52,862 nt of DNA, taken from NCBI GenBank assembly GCA_018644665.1, contig JABGQA010000093.1:12907-65768 (forward strand). The letters run 5' to 3'. The notes under the pieces are model-generated. The model had not been told where the DNA came from and ran no database searches. It saw nothing but the letters and a program-made list of their open reading frames with translations. A program made the position numbers and the translations under genes. Positions 30,152-39,272 of this stretch are shown one piece after another. How positions within the stretch are numbered: the stretch's first letter is position 1; every line of letters begins with the position of its first letter. The stretch is from Candidatus Poribacteria bacterium (lineage in GTDB: Bacteria > Poribacteria > WGA-4E > GCA-2687025).

Positions 30152-31905
30152 CAACAGGGCAATCCGCTCTCCGCCTTCTGCGATTCCGGCCGCGCAGCTT
30201 CCTGCTGACGATCTTCTTCCGCGGCCTGGACGATGTCGTCCCGTACATCAACGGGCTGATAATGAAGGCGTTCTTCGACTTCCTGAGCGGGGATGCCGAC
30301 GCCGGGATGAATGGCTGGACCCTCATCGCAGTGTTCATCGCCATCGAGTTAGGCGACCGCGGGGTCATCATATCGTCCGCCTTCGTGTGGGTGCGGTGGC
30401 GGTACATGGTCTCGTCGCTCTTGCGGCGCAACCTGCTGAGGCAGGCGCTGGACGTGCCGGCTCCGGCCACCATATCGAGCGCGTCAGGCGAGGCCACGAA
30501 CCGGTTCCGTGACGACGTCCGGGGTGTGATGTTCTACCTGGAACACTACATCCACCTCTGGGGGAACATGATCTTCGCGATCCTGGCCGTCACGACGATG
30601 GCGAAGATCGACCCCGCGATAACCGTGGTGACGGTCGTCCCGGCGATCCTCATCGTCACGATGGTGAACGTGTTGCGCCGGTTCATCCACCGGTACCGGC
30701 TTGCCCAGCGGATCGCAACAGAGCGCGCGACGAACTTCATCAACGAGATATTCCAGGCAGTCCTGGCCATCAAGGTGGCCGTCGCGCAGACGGATGTCGT
30801 CCGTCACTTCCAGCGCCTGAACGACGACCGACGGAAGTCGACGCTCATCGACAACCTGTTCAACCAGATGCTCCGGTCGGTGGGCATGAACGTCGGCCAC
30901 ATCGCCACGGGCGTCATCCTGTTACTCGTCGCCGAGAAGATGCGGTCGGACACCTTCAGCGTCGGCGACGTCGCCCTCTTCACGACGTACGTGGGCGAAG
31001 TGGCGCGCAGCGGCTCGCTCATCGGCACGATCATGGCGCAGCACCGACGCGCGGGCGTCTCGCTGGGCCGCATGGACCGCACTATCGAAGGCGCCCCGGA
31101 TGGCGCGGTCACCGAGCACAACCCGGTGTACGTGGGCGACCCACGCCCACCGGTGATCGCCCCGGCCAAGGAGGAGGCGGACGTCCTGCATGAACTCGAC
31201 GTCCGTGGCCTGTCGTACAGCTACGCCGACGGCGAAGCGGGTATCCACGACATCGACCTGACGGTGAACCGGGGCTCCTTCACCGTGGTGACGGGCCGGA
31301 TCGGCTCAGGCAAGACCACGCTGCTCCAGACGCTGCTGGGCGTGCTGCCGAAGGACGGCGGCGATGTCGCGTGGAACGGCCGCAATGTCGACGACCTCAA
31401 GTCGTTCCTCGTTCCGCCGCGGTGCGCGTACACGCCGCAGATACCTAGACTCTTCAGCGAGTCACTCCGCTCGAACATCCTCATGGGCGTGCCGGACGAT
31501 CAGGCGGCCCTCGACCGCGCGATCCGCCTCGGTGTGATGGAAGACGACATGGAGACGCTGGAGGACGGCTTCGGCACTCTCGTCGGCCCGCGTGGGGTGC
31601 GTCTGTCCGGCGGGCAGTTGCAGCGCGCCGCGGCGGCGCGGATGTTCATCCGCGGGTCCGAACTCCTCGTCTTCGACGACCTTTCGAGCGCGCTGGACGT
31701 CGAGACGGAGCGTACGCTGTGGGACCGGCTGTTCGAGTCGCAGCACGCGACGTGTCTGGTGGTCTCGCATCGTCGTCCTGCGTTGCGGCGCGCAGACCAC
31801 GTTGTCGTGCTCCGTGACGGGCGCGTCGACGCGGCAGGGCCGCTGGACGAGTTACTCGCGACGTCCCGTGAAATGCAGCGCCTGTGGCACGACGAGACCT
31901 CTTAG
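30148..31905 (+). CDS. ABC exporter half-transporter, subunit 2 (degenerate Walker B, canonical signature)
   Basis: A 585-residue half-transporter with an N-terminal transmembrane domain and a C-terminal nucleotide-binding domain. It has Walker A GRIGSGKT (383-390), a perfect LSGGQ signature (486-490) and His541 in the H-loop (VVSHRR). Walker B reads LLVFDDLSS, with Asp511 where the catalytic Glu should be. In a dimer with subunit 1 this puts the degenerate Walker B opposite the degenerate LSAGE, giving one inactive and one active ATP site. That is the arrangement known for asymmetric exporters such as TM287/288 and BmrCD. The start is GTG at 30148, overlapping the previous stop, with GAGGAGG upstream inside the preceding gene. 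Confidence 0.9.
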   Translation: MTTGQSALRLLRFRPRSFLLTIFFRGLDDVVPYINGLIMKAFFDFLSGDADAGMNGWTLIAVFIAIELGDRGVIISSAFVWVRWRYMVSSLLRRNLLRQALDVPAPATISSASGEATNRFRDDVRGVMFYLEHYIHLWGNMIFAILAVTTMAKIDPAITVVTVVPAILIVTMVNVLRRFIHRYRLAQRIATERATNFINEIFQAVLAIKVAVAQTDVVRHFQRLNDDRRKSTLIDNLFNQMLRSVGMNVGHIATGVILLLVAEKMRSDTFSVGDVALFTTYVGEVARSGSLIGTIMAQHRRAGVSLGRMDRTIEGAPDGAVTEHNPVYVGDPRPPVIAPAKEEADVLHELDVRGLSYSYADGEAGIHDIDLTVNRGSFTVVTGRIGSGKTTLLQTLLGVLPKDGGDVAWNGRNVDDLKSFLVPPRCAYTPQIPRLFSESLRSNILMGVPDDQAALDRAIRLGVMEDDMETLEDGFGTLVGPRGVRLSGGQLQRAAAARMFIRGSELLVFDDLSSALDVETERTLWDRLFESQHATCLVVSHRRPALRRADHVVVLRDGRVDAAGPLDELLATSREMQRLWHDETS

Positions 31906-31961
31906 CGCCGGGCGCTCTGCTGCGCTACACTGGCGGCGCCTTAGCATGAGGACCCCACGCA

Positions 31962-33008
31962 ATGCGCATCACCGAACTGACGATCGAAGCACGACGCAGC
32001 AAGGGCGCCGCGCGTCCGATCCGCGACGCGCTCCAGTCGTTGCCTGGCTCCGGCTCTGTGCACGTCACGGCGCGGAGTGAGGACGGCGTCGAGGGCCACG
32101 GGTCATCAGGGTTCGGTAGGATCGCCGGCGCGCCGGACGCGCTCGCAGCCGTCGTCGAGCACGAGCTGAAGCCACTGGTCGTGGGATCGGACCTGACGAT
32201 GATCCGTGCGACACACGAGCGCATGCTCCGCGAGACGGAGTACCACGGGTCCGGCGGGTTGACCACGTTCGGCATCGCCGCGGTGGACACTGCGCTGTGG
32301 GACTGCTACGGCCGGACGATGGACGTCCCCTGTTGGCATCTGTGGGGCGGCGTGCGGTCGGACGCGCCCGCCTACGCCATGGTGGGCTGGCTGAATTACG
32401 ACGACCGCGAAGTCCAAGAGATATGCGCAAAGGCGGTCAGCCAGGGCTTCCGCGCCGTCAAGGTGAAGGTTGGCTACGCTACGCTCGCCGAGGACATCCA
32501 CCGGATCGAGGCCGTACGCTCGGCCGTCGGCTCGGACACGACGATCATGGTCGACGCGAACCAGTCGCTCTCGACCGCCGAAGCGCTAGTCCGCGGCCGC
32601 GCGTTCGAGGACATGGGCCTGTTCTGGTGGGAAGAGCCGATCCCCGCCGACGACATCGACGGGTACGCGGAGCTTGCGGACGCCCTCGACATTCCCGTCG
32701 CCACCGGTGAGAACCTTTACAGTCGGCACGACTTTGCGCGCTTCCTTAGACGAGGCGCCGTCGACATCATCCAGCCCGACCTACGCCGCGCAGGCGGGCC
32801 GACGATGCTCCTCCAGATCGGTCTCATGGCCGACTGCTTCCGCATACCCTACGCGTCGCACGGCGGCGGCCCCGTGCAGCTCAACGTCATGGCGTGCCTG
32901 GGCAACGCCATCTACCTCGAGACCGGACTCATCCCGGACGGCTCTCCCATGCGGATCGAGGATGGGAAGGTGTCGGTTCCGGACGGTCCCGGATTTAGCT
33001 GGGGATAG
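31962..33008 (+). CDS. Enolase-superfamily enzyme, mandelate racemase subgroup (acid sugar dehydratase/racemase)
   Basis: A 348-residue TIM-barrel enzyme that would abstract a proton alpha to a carboxylate with Mg2+; the substrate is not predictable. All catalytic positions of mandelate racemase are present at a constant offset of three. Lys167-x-Lys169 form the KxK pair, Asp198, Glu224 and Glu250 are the metal ligands, Asp273 and His300 are the Asp-His dyad (QPD and SHG), and Glu320 is the electrophile. The presence of both KxK and the His-Asp dyad places it in the mandelate racemase subgroup, which includes many sugar-acid dehydratases, rather than the muconate-cycloisomerase subgroup. GAGG lies about ten bases before the ATG. 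The following MscS gene starts five bases after the stop, so the two are probably co-transcribed. Confidence 0.87.
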   Translation: MRITELTIEARRSKGAARPIRDALQSLPGSGSVHVTARSEDGVEGHGSSGFGRIAGAPDALAAVVEHELKPLVVGSDLTMIRATHERMLRETEYHGSGGLTTFGIAAVDTALWDCYGRTMDVPCWHLWGGVRSDAPAYAMVGWLNYDDREVQEICAKAVSQGFRAVKVKVGYATLAEDIHRIEAVRSAVGSDTTIMVDANQSLSTAEALVRGRAFEDMGLFWWEEPIPADDIDGYAELADALDIPVATGENLYSRHDFARFLRRGAVDIIQPDLRRAGGPTMLLQIGLMADCFRIPYASHGGGPVQLNVMACLGNAIYLETGLIPDGSPMRIEDGKVSVPDGPGFSWG

Positions 33009-33013
33009 TCGCG

Positions 33014-34294
33014 ATGCCTACGGACGTGTCCTCGCTGGCCCGCCTACGCCCGCTGGTCACAGACTGGCTGACCGCCCACGGTCTCGGCTCCGTCGTGTCC
33101 GAGGTCGCGGCGACTGTAGCCTTCGCGGTCGTCGTGGCGGCTCTCTGCATCATCGCCAACTTTATCGCCAGGCGGGTGGTCGTCACCGCGATGCGCCAGC
33201 TTGCCGCGCGCACGGCGACGCAGTGGGACGATGTCCTGGTGCGGCGGCGTGTGTTCGCGCGTCTATCACACTTCGCGCCTGCCCTCATCATCTACGCTGG
33301 GGCGCCGCTGTTCGGGTCGTGGGCCGACGCGGTGCGGAACTTCTCCGTCGGGTACATGGGGCTCGGCGGCATGCTGGTAGCCGGGGCCACTCTCGACGCG
33401 GTGGTCGACATCTACCGCACGTACGACGTGGCTCGGGATCACCCAATCCGTGGCTACGTCCAGGCGCTGAAGATCTTCCTGTATGTCGTCGGAGGCATCG
33501 CGGTCTTCGCGACGGTGATCGACCAGTCGCCGTGGAAGATATTGAGCGGCATCGGCGCGCTGACGGCGGTCATCCTGCTCATCTTCAAGGACACGATCCT
33601 CGGCTTCGTCGCAGGAATCCAGCTCTCCGCCAACGACATGGTGAGAATCGGCGACTGGATAGAGGCGCCCAAGTTCGGCGCAGACGGCGACGTGCTCGAT
33701 ATCACGCTCCACCACGTCAAGGTGCAGAACTGGGACAAGACGATCAGCACGATCCCCACGTACGCGTTGGTGGGGGATTCGTTCCGCAACTGGCGGGGCA
33801 TGCAGGACTCGGGCGGGCGACGCATCAAGCGATGCCTATACATCGACATGAACAGCGTGACGTTCTGCACCGACGAGATGGTCGAACGGTTCGCCCGGTT
33901 CGCATTCCTCGGACCGTACGTTGAGGAGAAGAGCGAGGAACTGGCGGCGTGGAACTCGGAGCACGGGTTCGATATGTCCGAGGCGATCAATGGCCGGCGT
34001 ATGACGAACCTGGGCACGTTCCGCGCGTACGTGCGGGAGTATTTGCGCAACCACCCGCGCGTGCATCAGGACATGACGCTTCTGGTGCGTCACCGGCCGC
34101 CCGGCGAACACGGGCTGCCCATCGAGATATACGTGTTCACGAACGACATCGTCTGGGCCAACTACGAGGGCATCCAGGCGGATATATTCGACCACATCCT
34201 CGCCGTGATCCCGGAATTCGGGCTGCGCGTCCATCAGGCGCCGAGTGGACTCGATATGCGGGAAGCCATCACTGCGTTCACTGGGCGCGACTGA
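33014..34294 (+). CDS. ybdG: YbdG-like mechanosensitive channel (MscS family)
   Basis: A 426-residue inner-membrane channel of the MscS superfamily that would open under membrane tension during osmotic downshock. Several hydrophobic helices span about residues 30-200. They are followed by the pore-lining and beta-domain block with GDWIEAPKFGADGDVLDI, VKVQNWDKTISTIPTYAL and SDSFxNW-like GDSFRNWRGM. These are hallmarks of the YbdG branch rather than the smaller MscS. The 426-residue length fits E. coli YbdG (about 415). It lies five bases downstream of the enolase-superfamily gene and 37 bases before the SGNH hydrolase gene. The link between osmotic protection and these enzymes is unclear and may be incidental. 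Confidence 0.88.
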   Translation: MPTDVSSLARLRPLVTDWLTAHGLGSVVSEVAATVAFAVVVAALCIIANFIARRVVVTAMRQLAARTATQWDDVLVRRRVFARLSHFAPALIIYAGAPLFGSWADAVRNFSVGYMGLGGMLVAGATLDAVVDIYRTYDVARDHPIRGYVQALKIFLYVVGGIAVFATVIDQSPWKILSGIGALTAVILLIFKDTILGFVAGIQLSANDMVRIGDWIEAPKFGADGDVLDITLHHVKVQNWDKTISTIPTYALVGDSFRNWRGMQDSGGRRIKRCLYIDMNSVTFCTDEMVERFARFAFLGPYVEEKSEELAAWNSEHGFDMSEAINGRRMTNLGTFRAYVREYLRNHPRVHQDMTLLVRHRPPGEHGLPIEIYVFTNDIVWANYEGIQADIFDHILAVIPEFGLRVHQAPSGLDMREAITAFTGRD

Positions 34295-34331
34295 CGCGCG
34301 CACACACAGGACTAGGGGGGTCAGGGAGCCA

Positions 34332-35330
34332 ATGGGCCTACGCGTGCGGGCTGACGACGACCGGCTGTCGTGGATGGGGGCGGTCTCGCTCGAGGTGGGC
34401 GATGGCTGGGTACAGCCGTGGCGCATCCCGCACGAGGAGCGGGCGTTGTACCCCCCGGACGCGCTCCGCGAGCGCGCGGCCATGGCCGCGGGCGTGCGGC
34501 TGGCATTCCGCACCACTAGCGCGTCGATCACCGGCCGCCTGGCAATCCCGGGAGACGCGTCCGCCGTCGACATCGCCGTGGATGGTGAGCTTCGCGGGTC
34601 CGCGCCGTTGCCTGGCGCGCCGTCTTTCACGTTCGATGGACTGCCTCCAGAGGACAAGCTGGTCGAACTGTGGCTGCCGCAGTCGGGTCGGGTCCGCCTG
34701 AGCGCGCTGGAGCTTGACGGCGATGCCACGCTCACGGCGTCGGCGGTGGCGCGGCCCCGGTGGACGACGTACGGTAGCTCCATCTCCCAGTGCGGCGCCG
34801 CCGAAAGCCCTGCATACACGTGGCCGGCGATCGTCGCGCGTGAACGCGAACTCGACCTGACATGCCTTGGCTTCGGCGGCCAGTGCCACCTCGACCCAAT
34901 GATCGCGAGGCTGATCCGCGATCTGCCAGCGGACGTCATCACGATCTGCGCCGGCATCAACATACAGGGTGGATCGAGCCTGAACCCGCGCAGTTTCGGG
35001 CCGGCGCTTATCGGCACGGTTCGCACGATCCGGGAGAAGCACCCCACCATCCCAATCGGACTGATCTCGCCCATCTTCTCCCCACCGCGCGAGACTACCC
35101 CGAACGCCGTCGGCTTCTCGCTCCAGGGGATGCGCGAGGAGGTCGAGGCCGCCGTCGAGGCGCTGCGGTCGTGCGGGGACTCGAACGTACACTACTTCTC
35201 GGGCTTGGACGTGTTCGGGCCGGACCTCGCCCATCTGCTCCCGGACGACCTGCACCCCGACGCCGATGGGTACAAGGCGCTGGGCCGCAACTTTGCGGAC
35301 GTCGTCATGCGGCGTCTGTTCCCGGCATGA
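34332..35330 (+). CDS. SGNH/GDSL-type hydrolase with N-terminal SsfX3-like domain
   Basis: A 332-residue esterase or acyltransferase-like protein. An N-terminal beta-rich domain (about 1-135) is followed by the SGNH fold. The YGSS block at 147-150 supplies the nucleophile, GFGGQ the oxyanion Gly, CAGINI the Asn, and DDLHPD the catalytic Asp305-x-x-His308. The domain order resembles SsfX3, a salicylyl-type acyltransferase/hydrolase. No signal peptide is seen, so it is probably cytoplasmic. The start is ATG at 34332 with AGGGAG five bases ahead; an in-frame upstream ATG inside the channel gene is rejected. Its stop overlaps the start of the transglutaminase-like gene (ATGA). Confidence 0.8.
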   Translation: MGLRVRADDDRLSWMGAVSLEVGDGWVQPWRIPHEERALYPPDALRERAAMAAGVRLAFRTTSASITGRLAIPGDASAVDIAVDGELRGSAPLPGAPSFTFDGLPPEDKLVELWLPQSGRVRLSALELDGDATLTASAVARPRWTTYGSSISQCGAAESPAYTWPAIVARERELDLTCLGFGGQCHLDPMIARLIRDLPADVITICAGINIQGGSSLNPRSFGPALIGTVRTIREKHPTIPIGLISPIFSPPRETTPNAVGFSLQGMREEVEAAVEALRSCGDSNVHYFSGLDVFGPDLAHLLPDDLHPDADGYKALGRNFADVVMRRLFPA

Positions 35331-36841
35331 TGGGGCGCCAAGACGCGGGATGGGCCTCCTTCCGACGACGCGTTGCGACGACTATCCTCTTCGTGGTCTG
35401 CTTCGCGGCAGCGGCCGTACACACCGAGGCGTCGCATCTCATGGACGGCCCCCAGGACGAGTGGCACCGACTGCAGATTCTCGAACACCACGTCGGTTGG
35501 CTGCATACCGTCGCCGAGAGGTCGGTCTACGAGGGCGCGCCGGCGTGGCGAGTGCGCGCCGAGTTCATGATGCGTCTGCTGCGGAGTGGCACGCCGATCG
35601 AGCTACATAGGGTCCGCGTCGTGCATTTCGGCGCCGAGACCCCGTTCGCGCCGTACGCCTTCACGATGACGTCGAACGAGTCTGGCGAGGAACGTCGCGT
35701 CGAGGGCCGGGTCAATGACGGCGCCATGCGGATGACGACGCACATCGCGGGCCGATCGCGCGAGCATGAAGTGGACCTGCCAGCCGGCACGCTTTTCGAA
35801 GAGGCCGTCGGCTACTACGTGCATGAACGCCTCGCAGACGTCGGGAACACGCACTCGACGCACGTGTTCAACGGCGACATGCTGCTCCCGATGCTCGACG
35901 CGATCACTATCGACCGAGTCGAGGAGATCACGCTGCCGCGAGGCGACACGGCCCAGACGACCGTCGTCGAGCACACGCTCGACTGGATGGACGGCGTCCG
36001 CATGACGGAGTGGTACGATGCGAGCGGACAACTCGTGGCGACGGAGATGGATGCCCTTGGCGTTCCGATGCGGGTGCTTCGCACGTCCCGCGAAGACGCG
36101 ACGGGTATGGGCGAGGCGAGCGATCTGGACGTCATACTCGCCACGAAGCTGACGGTACAGGGACCCAGCCCGACCGACCCGACGCACTTCGCGGCCCGGG
36201 CGAGACTCAGCGAGGGCGACATCGCGGCGGCGCTTCTGCCTACGCAGCGCCAGCAGGTTGGCAGGGACGACGACGGGTGGGTCCAGCTAGACGTCCGGCG
36301 CGACCCGCGGCCAGACTCACCCGCGCCGTTCCCCCCGCCGCCGTCGGCGCACGACTCCCTGCTGACGCCGACGGTATACGTGGAGGCCGACGATGCCGCC
36401 ATCGTCGCACAGGCCGGCGAGATAACCGAGCAGGCCGAGAACTCGTGGCAAGCCGTCGACAGCATCAGTCGATGGGTGTACGCCTACATCACGGACAAGA
36501 CGCTCGACAAGGGCTTCGCCACGGCTCGGCAGACGCTGGATTCGCGCATCGGCGATTGCACCGAGCACACGATGCTCGCGGTGGCGCTGACGCGAGCGGC
36601 CGGCATCCCCGCGCGCATCCTCGCGGGGGTTGTGTGGCAGCGCGACGCCTTCTACTACCACTTCTGGTACGAGGCGTTCGTCGGCGAGTGGGTAGCGATG
36701 GACCCGACACTCGGGCAGAGCCCGGCGGATGCGCGCCGCATCCAGTTGAGTGGGGGCGCACTGGAGTCCGACACGGCGCTCGAATTCGGCGAGGGCATCC
36801 TGCGCACGCTGAACCGGCTCGAGCTCGTGACGGGTCAGTAG
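35327..36841 (+). CDS. Secreted transglutaminase-like (cysteine-protease fold) protein
   Basis: A 504-residue exported protein. A basic N-terminus and a hydrophobic segment at about residues 15-30 form a signal peptide or anchor. A long N-terminal beta-rich region (about 35-370) has no family I recognise. The C-terminal transglutaminase core holds a complete triad: Cys411 in GDCTEHT, His445 in YYHFWYEAF and Asp459 in AMDPTLGQ. Bacterial members are often peptidases or act on envelope proteins. The start is the first of two adjacent ATG codons, overlapping the SGNH stop by ATGA. The reading frame is open much further upstream but only antisense-like low-quality sequence is encoded there. It is the last gene of the four-gene run beginning at 31962. 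Confidence 0.82.
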   Translation: MMGRQDAGWASFRRRVATTILFVVCFAAAAVHTEASHLMDGPQDEWHRLQILEHHVGWLHTVAERSVYEGAPAWRVRAEFMMRLLRSGTPIELHRVRVVHFGAETPFAPYAFTMTSNESGEERRVEGRVNDGAMRMTTHIAGRSREHEVDLPAGTLFEEAVGYYVHERLADVGNTHSTHVFNGDMLLPMLDAITIDRVEEITLPRGDTAQTTVVEHTLDWMDGVRMTEWYDASGQLVATEMDALGVPMRVLRTSREDATGMGEASDLDVILATKLTVQGPSPTDPTHFAARARLSEGDIAAALLPTQRQQVGRDDDGWVQLDVRRDPRPDSPAPFPPPPSAHDSLLTPTVYVEADDAAIVAQAGEITEQAENSWQAVDSISRWVYAYITDKTLDKGFATARQTLDSRIGDCTEHTMLAVALTRAAGIPARILAGVVWQRDAFYYHFWYEAFVGEWVAMDPTLGQSPADARRIQLSGGALESDTALEFGEGILRTLNRLELVTGQ

Positions 36842-37440
36842 GCGAGGTACCCGATTTGCGAGAGCCCGTTGGCGCGGGTAGCATCCGTACAGCGGGTAGT
36901 GGTGTCTCACCGTCACGACGCCAGGCGTGCCTTCCCACGTAGGACGCCTGCGCAGATCGCGACCCCGGACGCGGCGAGGAGTCCTTGCCGCCAGGAGTCG
37001 CGTAGCCATCCCTTCGTATCACGGCATCCGGACGTCACCGTCGATATTTAGACCGTCTGCACAGCGCCGACCTTGCCCCCGGGCCTCGCCGTAGTCGGCG
37101 CGTGTCTGGAGCCATCGCATGCGGAAGAGCAGTACGGATGAACTCAGCCGGCTGGAGCGATTCCTGAGAGTCGAGCGGTACGCCGTGGGGCGCCAGGGCG
37201 GAGATGCGCCCAATCCGGGCGCGTTCGGCGCATCGCGCGCCGTAGGGCCGGGGCGCACGAGGCCGCCGGGAGGCCTGCGAAGGCCGAGATCGCTGGGCGC
37301 GCGGGTATGGCGGCCGGGCGACGGCGCCGACTGACCGCGCCAGACCGGACAAGCGGGAACGCCTACCCGGGATCGCGGGCGCGGGAAGATGTCCGCGATC
37401 CCAGCCGGAGAGACGCGCCCTGCCATGCCGGGCGCTACGG
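36842..37440. other. 599-bp stretch between convergent genes, no gene seen
   Basis: Short open frames here (up to about 100 codons) have no ribosome sites and arginine/proline-rich translations typical of GC-rich non-coding DNA. The only structure noticed is the inverted repeat at 37369-37402. Confidence 0.6.
37369..37402. repeat. 10-bp inverted repeat, possible terminator without a U tract
   Basis: GGGATCGCGG (37369-37378) and CCGCGATCCC (37393-37402) form a perfect 10-bp stem with a 14-base loop. It lies 39 bases past the stop of the minus-strand WD40 gene. No T run follows on either strand, so it could be a weak terminator, an mRNA-stabilising hairpin or a protein site. Confidence 0.45.
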
Positions 37441-39015
37441 CTACTTCGCGAGCGTAAGTGAGCGCACGGCGCGGGAGCCGCCCGTGATCACTTCGCACAC
37501 GTACCTTCCTGCGGCCGCGCGCTCGCCGCGCTCGTTCCTGCCGTCCCAATGCGCGGCGCGACCCCGTGTCGTGTAGACTCCCGTGTGACGTGTACCCAGC
37601 TGCAACTCACGGACGAGCGAACCGTCCGTCGCGTAGACTCGCACCGTCACATCTGCGGGCGCGTCGATGCGGAACGGTATCCACGCGTCCGGGTTGGCAG
37701 GATTGGGGTAGACCGCGAGGGATGTCGACGCGCTCGACGGCGCGCGCGCCAGAGCCTCCAGCACGCGCATGCCAGCCGACGGCAAGTCCGACCGTGGCTC
37801 GTGTTCGCGCGCGGCGTATAGCCAATCGCGGGCGAGGTGGGCCGAGTGCGGGGAGCCGAAGCTTGGCGCCGCGCCCGTCACCGACTCACCGAAGTGGGCC
37901 GCGACACCCACCAGATCAACGATGTTGACCGTGAGATCGTCGTTGACGTCCCCGGGCAGGCCGTCGCCAACGGCGCCGAACGACTGCGCCACGGTGACAA
38001 GGTCCAAGATGTCGACGACGCCATCGCCGGTTACATCCCACGCGAGCGCCACCGGCGGGTCCGGGAGGTCGCGCATGTCCCACAGGAACAGCCCGATCTG
38101 CATGCCTCCCGCAGCCAGCATCGCGCCGTCCGGGGAGTACGCTACGGTCGTCGCGCCCATCGCGGGGCCTGTGAGCGTGGCGACCTCCGAGCCATCGGCC
38201 GTGGACCACAGGCATATGTCTGGGCCGCCGGACGCGCAGGCCAGCACCGAGGCGTCCGGGGACAGCGACACACACGCGACTCCGAACTTGTGCCCGTCCA
38301 TCCGTAGGTCCAGTTCCAGCGTGTCCAGATCCCAGAGGAGCGCGGCGCCGTCGAGTCCGCCGGTGAAGAGTTGCGAGGCCTGGAGCCCGAAAGTCAGCGA
38401 CATCACCGTGTGGTCGTGCGGCGGGAGGACTCCGATCAGGGCCCCAGTTTCCACATCCCACAGGCGGACGACGCGGTCGACGCCACCGGAGGCCAGCACG
38501 GCGCCGTCGGCTGAGAAGGCCACGCTCTCGACCCAATCCGTATGCCCACGGAGCTCCGCGAGCGGGAGCGCGTCGACGGCGTCCCACAGGCGTACGGTGT
38601 TGTCGTCGCTACCGGACGCCACCGTACGCGAGTCCGGCGCGAAGGCGACGGCGCGCACCCATCCGTCATGCCCTCCGAGGGCCGCTCGTCGGTCGCCCGT
38701 CGCGGCGTCCCATATGCTTACTTCGCGGGCCGCGCTGCCCGTCGCGACCGTCTGGCCGTCCGAGGCGAACGCGACGCTCGTACACCACATGCCCGCGTCC
38801 GACGTCCAGCGAGTGTCGCCTGAAACGGCATCGACCATCTCGACGCCATACGAGGCCGCGAGCGCCAGGGAGCCGCCGTCGGGCGCCCACGCAAGCTTGT
38901 TTACCGGGCCGCTGTCGAACATCCTGTCCGCCTCCCCGCCGGGGGCGGCGTTGGCGGCGGGAGCCGCCACAAGTAGCAGGCAGACTGCGCTAAGGCCGGT
39001 GGCTCGGAGCCGCAT
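37441..39015 (-). CDS. Secreted WD40 beta-propeller protein with dockerin and C-terminal sorting-like tail
   Basis: A 524-residue exported protein. The signal peptide is residues 1-23 (ends PAANA). WD40-type blades span about residues 35-330, with repeated VRLWD and GHTDWVESVAFS motifs, and should form a seven-bladed propeller for protein or ligand binding. A type I dockerin (DVTGDGVVDILDLVTVA and DVNDDLTVNIVDLVGVA) spans about 331-395. The last 95 residues have YPNPANPDAWIPF and WDGRNERGE, a diverged version of the tail on the giant proteins. The ATG at 39015 has GGGAGG seven bases upstream, and the signal peptide follows at once; the longer frame is rejected. The dockerin suggests docking onto a cohesin-like domain such as that of the 3,934-residue protein, which is an inference. 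Confidence 0.87.
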   Translation of the reverse strand: MRLRATGLSAVCLLLVAAPAANAAPGGEADRMFDSGPVNKLAWAPDGGSLALAASYGVEMVDAVSGDTRWTSDAGMWCTSVAFASDGQTVATGSAAREVSIWDAATGDRRAALGGHDGWVRAVAFAPDSRTVASGSDDNTVRLWDAVDALPLAELRGHTDWVESVAFSADGAVLASGGVDRVVRLWDVETGALIGVLPPHDHTVMSLTFGLQASQLFTGGLDGAALLWDLDTLELDLRMDGHKFGVACVSLSPDASVLACASGGPDICLWSTADGSEVATLTGPAMGATTVAYSPDGAMLAAGGMQIGLFLWDMRDLPDPPVALAWDVTGDGVVDILDLVTVAQSFGAVGDGLPGDVNDDLTVNIVDLVGVAAHFGESVTGAAPSFGSPHSAHLARDWLYAAREHEPRSDLPSAGMRVLEALARAPSSASTSLAVYPNPANPDAWIPFRIDAPADVTVRVYATDGSLVRELQLGTRHTGVYTTRGRAAHWDGRNERGERAAAGRYVCEVITGGSRAVRSLTLAK

Positions 39016-39214
39016 GTCAGGCCTCCCTCTGCACGCCTGGGGAAGCAGGTCGAGGGTCGAACCGGCGACTGGGCCGTGGCCAGCGCATGCCGGTTCGCGC
39101 TCCCCTAGGCCGGGACTGCACACCCTCCAAGGCGTGCACGGAACTCGTCCGCCGGGGGCCCATACATAGCCTTCGGCCTTCCGGGCGCCAACATACTCTG
39201 ACAGCGGATCGGTT

Positions 39215-39244
39215 TTGACTTGCGCCGATTACGCGACCTAAACT
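39215..39244 (+). promoter_or_regulatory. Promoter of the MerR gene
   Basis: TTGACT (39215-39220) and TAAACT (39239-39244) are 18 bases apart, with predicted transcription start near 39251, about 22 bases before the ATG at 39273. MerR regulators usually control promoters with 19-20 base spacers; this one is slightly long and could be autoregulated, but I see no clear dyad in the spacer. Confidence 0.55.
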
Positions 39245-39272
39245 GAGGTTGGTCCGCCGAGAGCCTCCCAAG

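Noticed and set aside
34862..35326. Upstream extension of the transglutaminase-like gene
   Set aside because: The in-frame extension encodes arginine/proline-rich sequence that overlaps the SGNH hydrolase in another frame; the signal peptide at 35327 fixes the true start.
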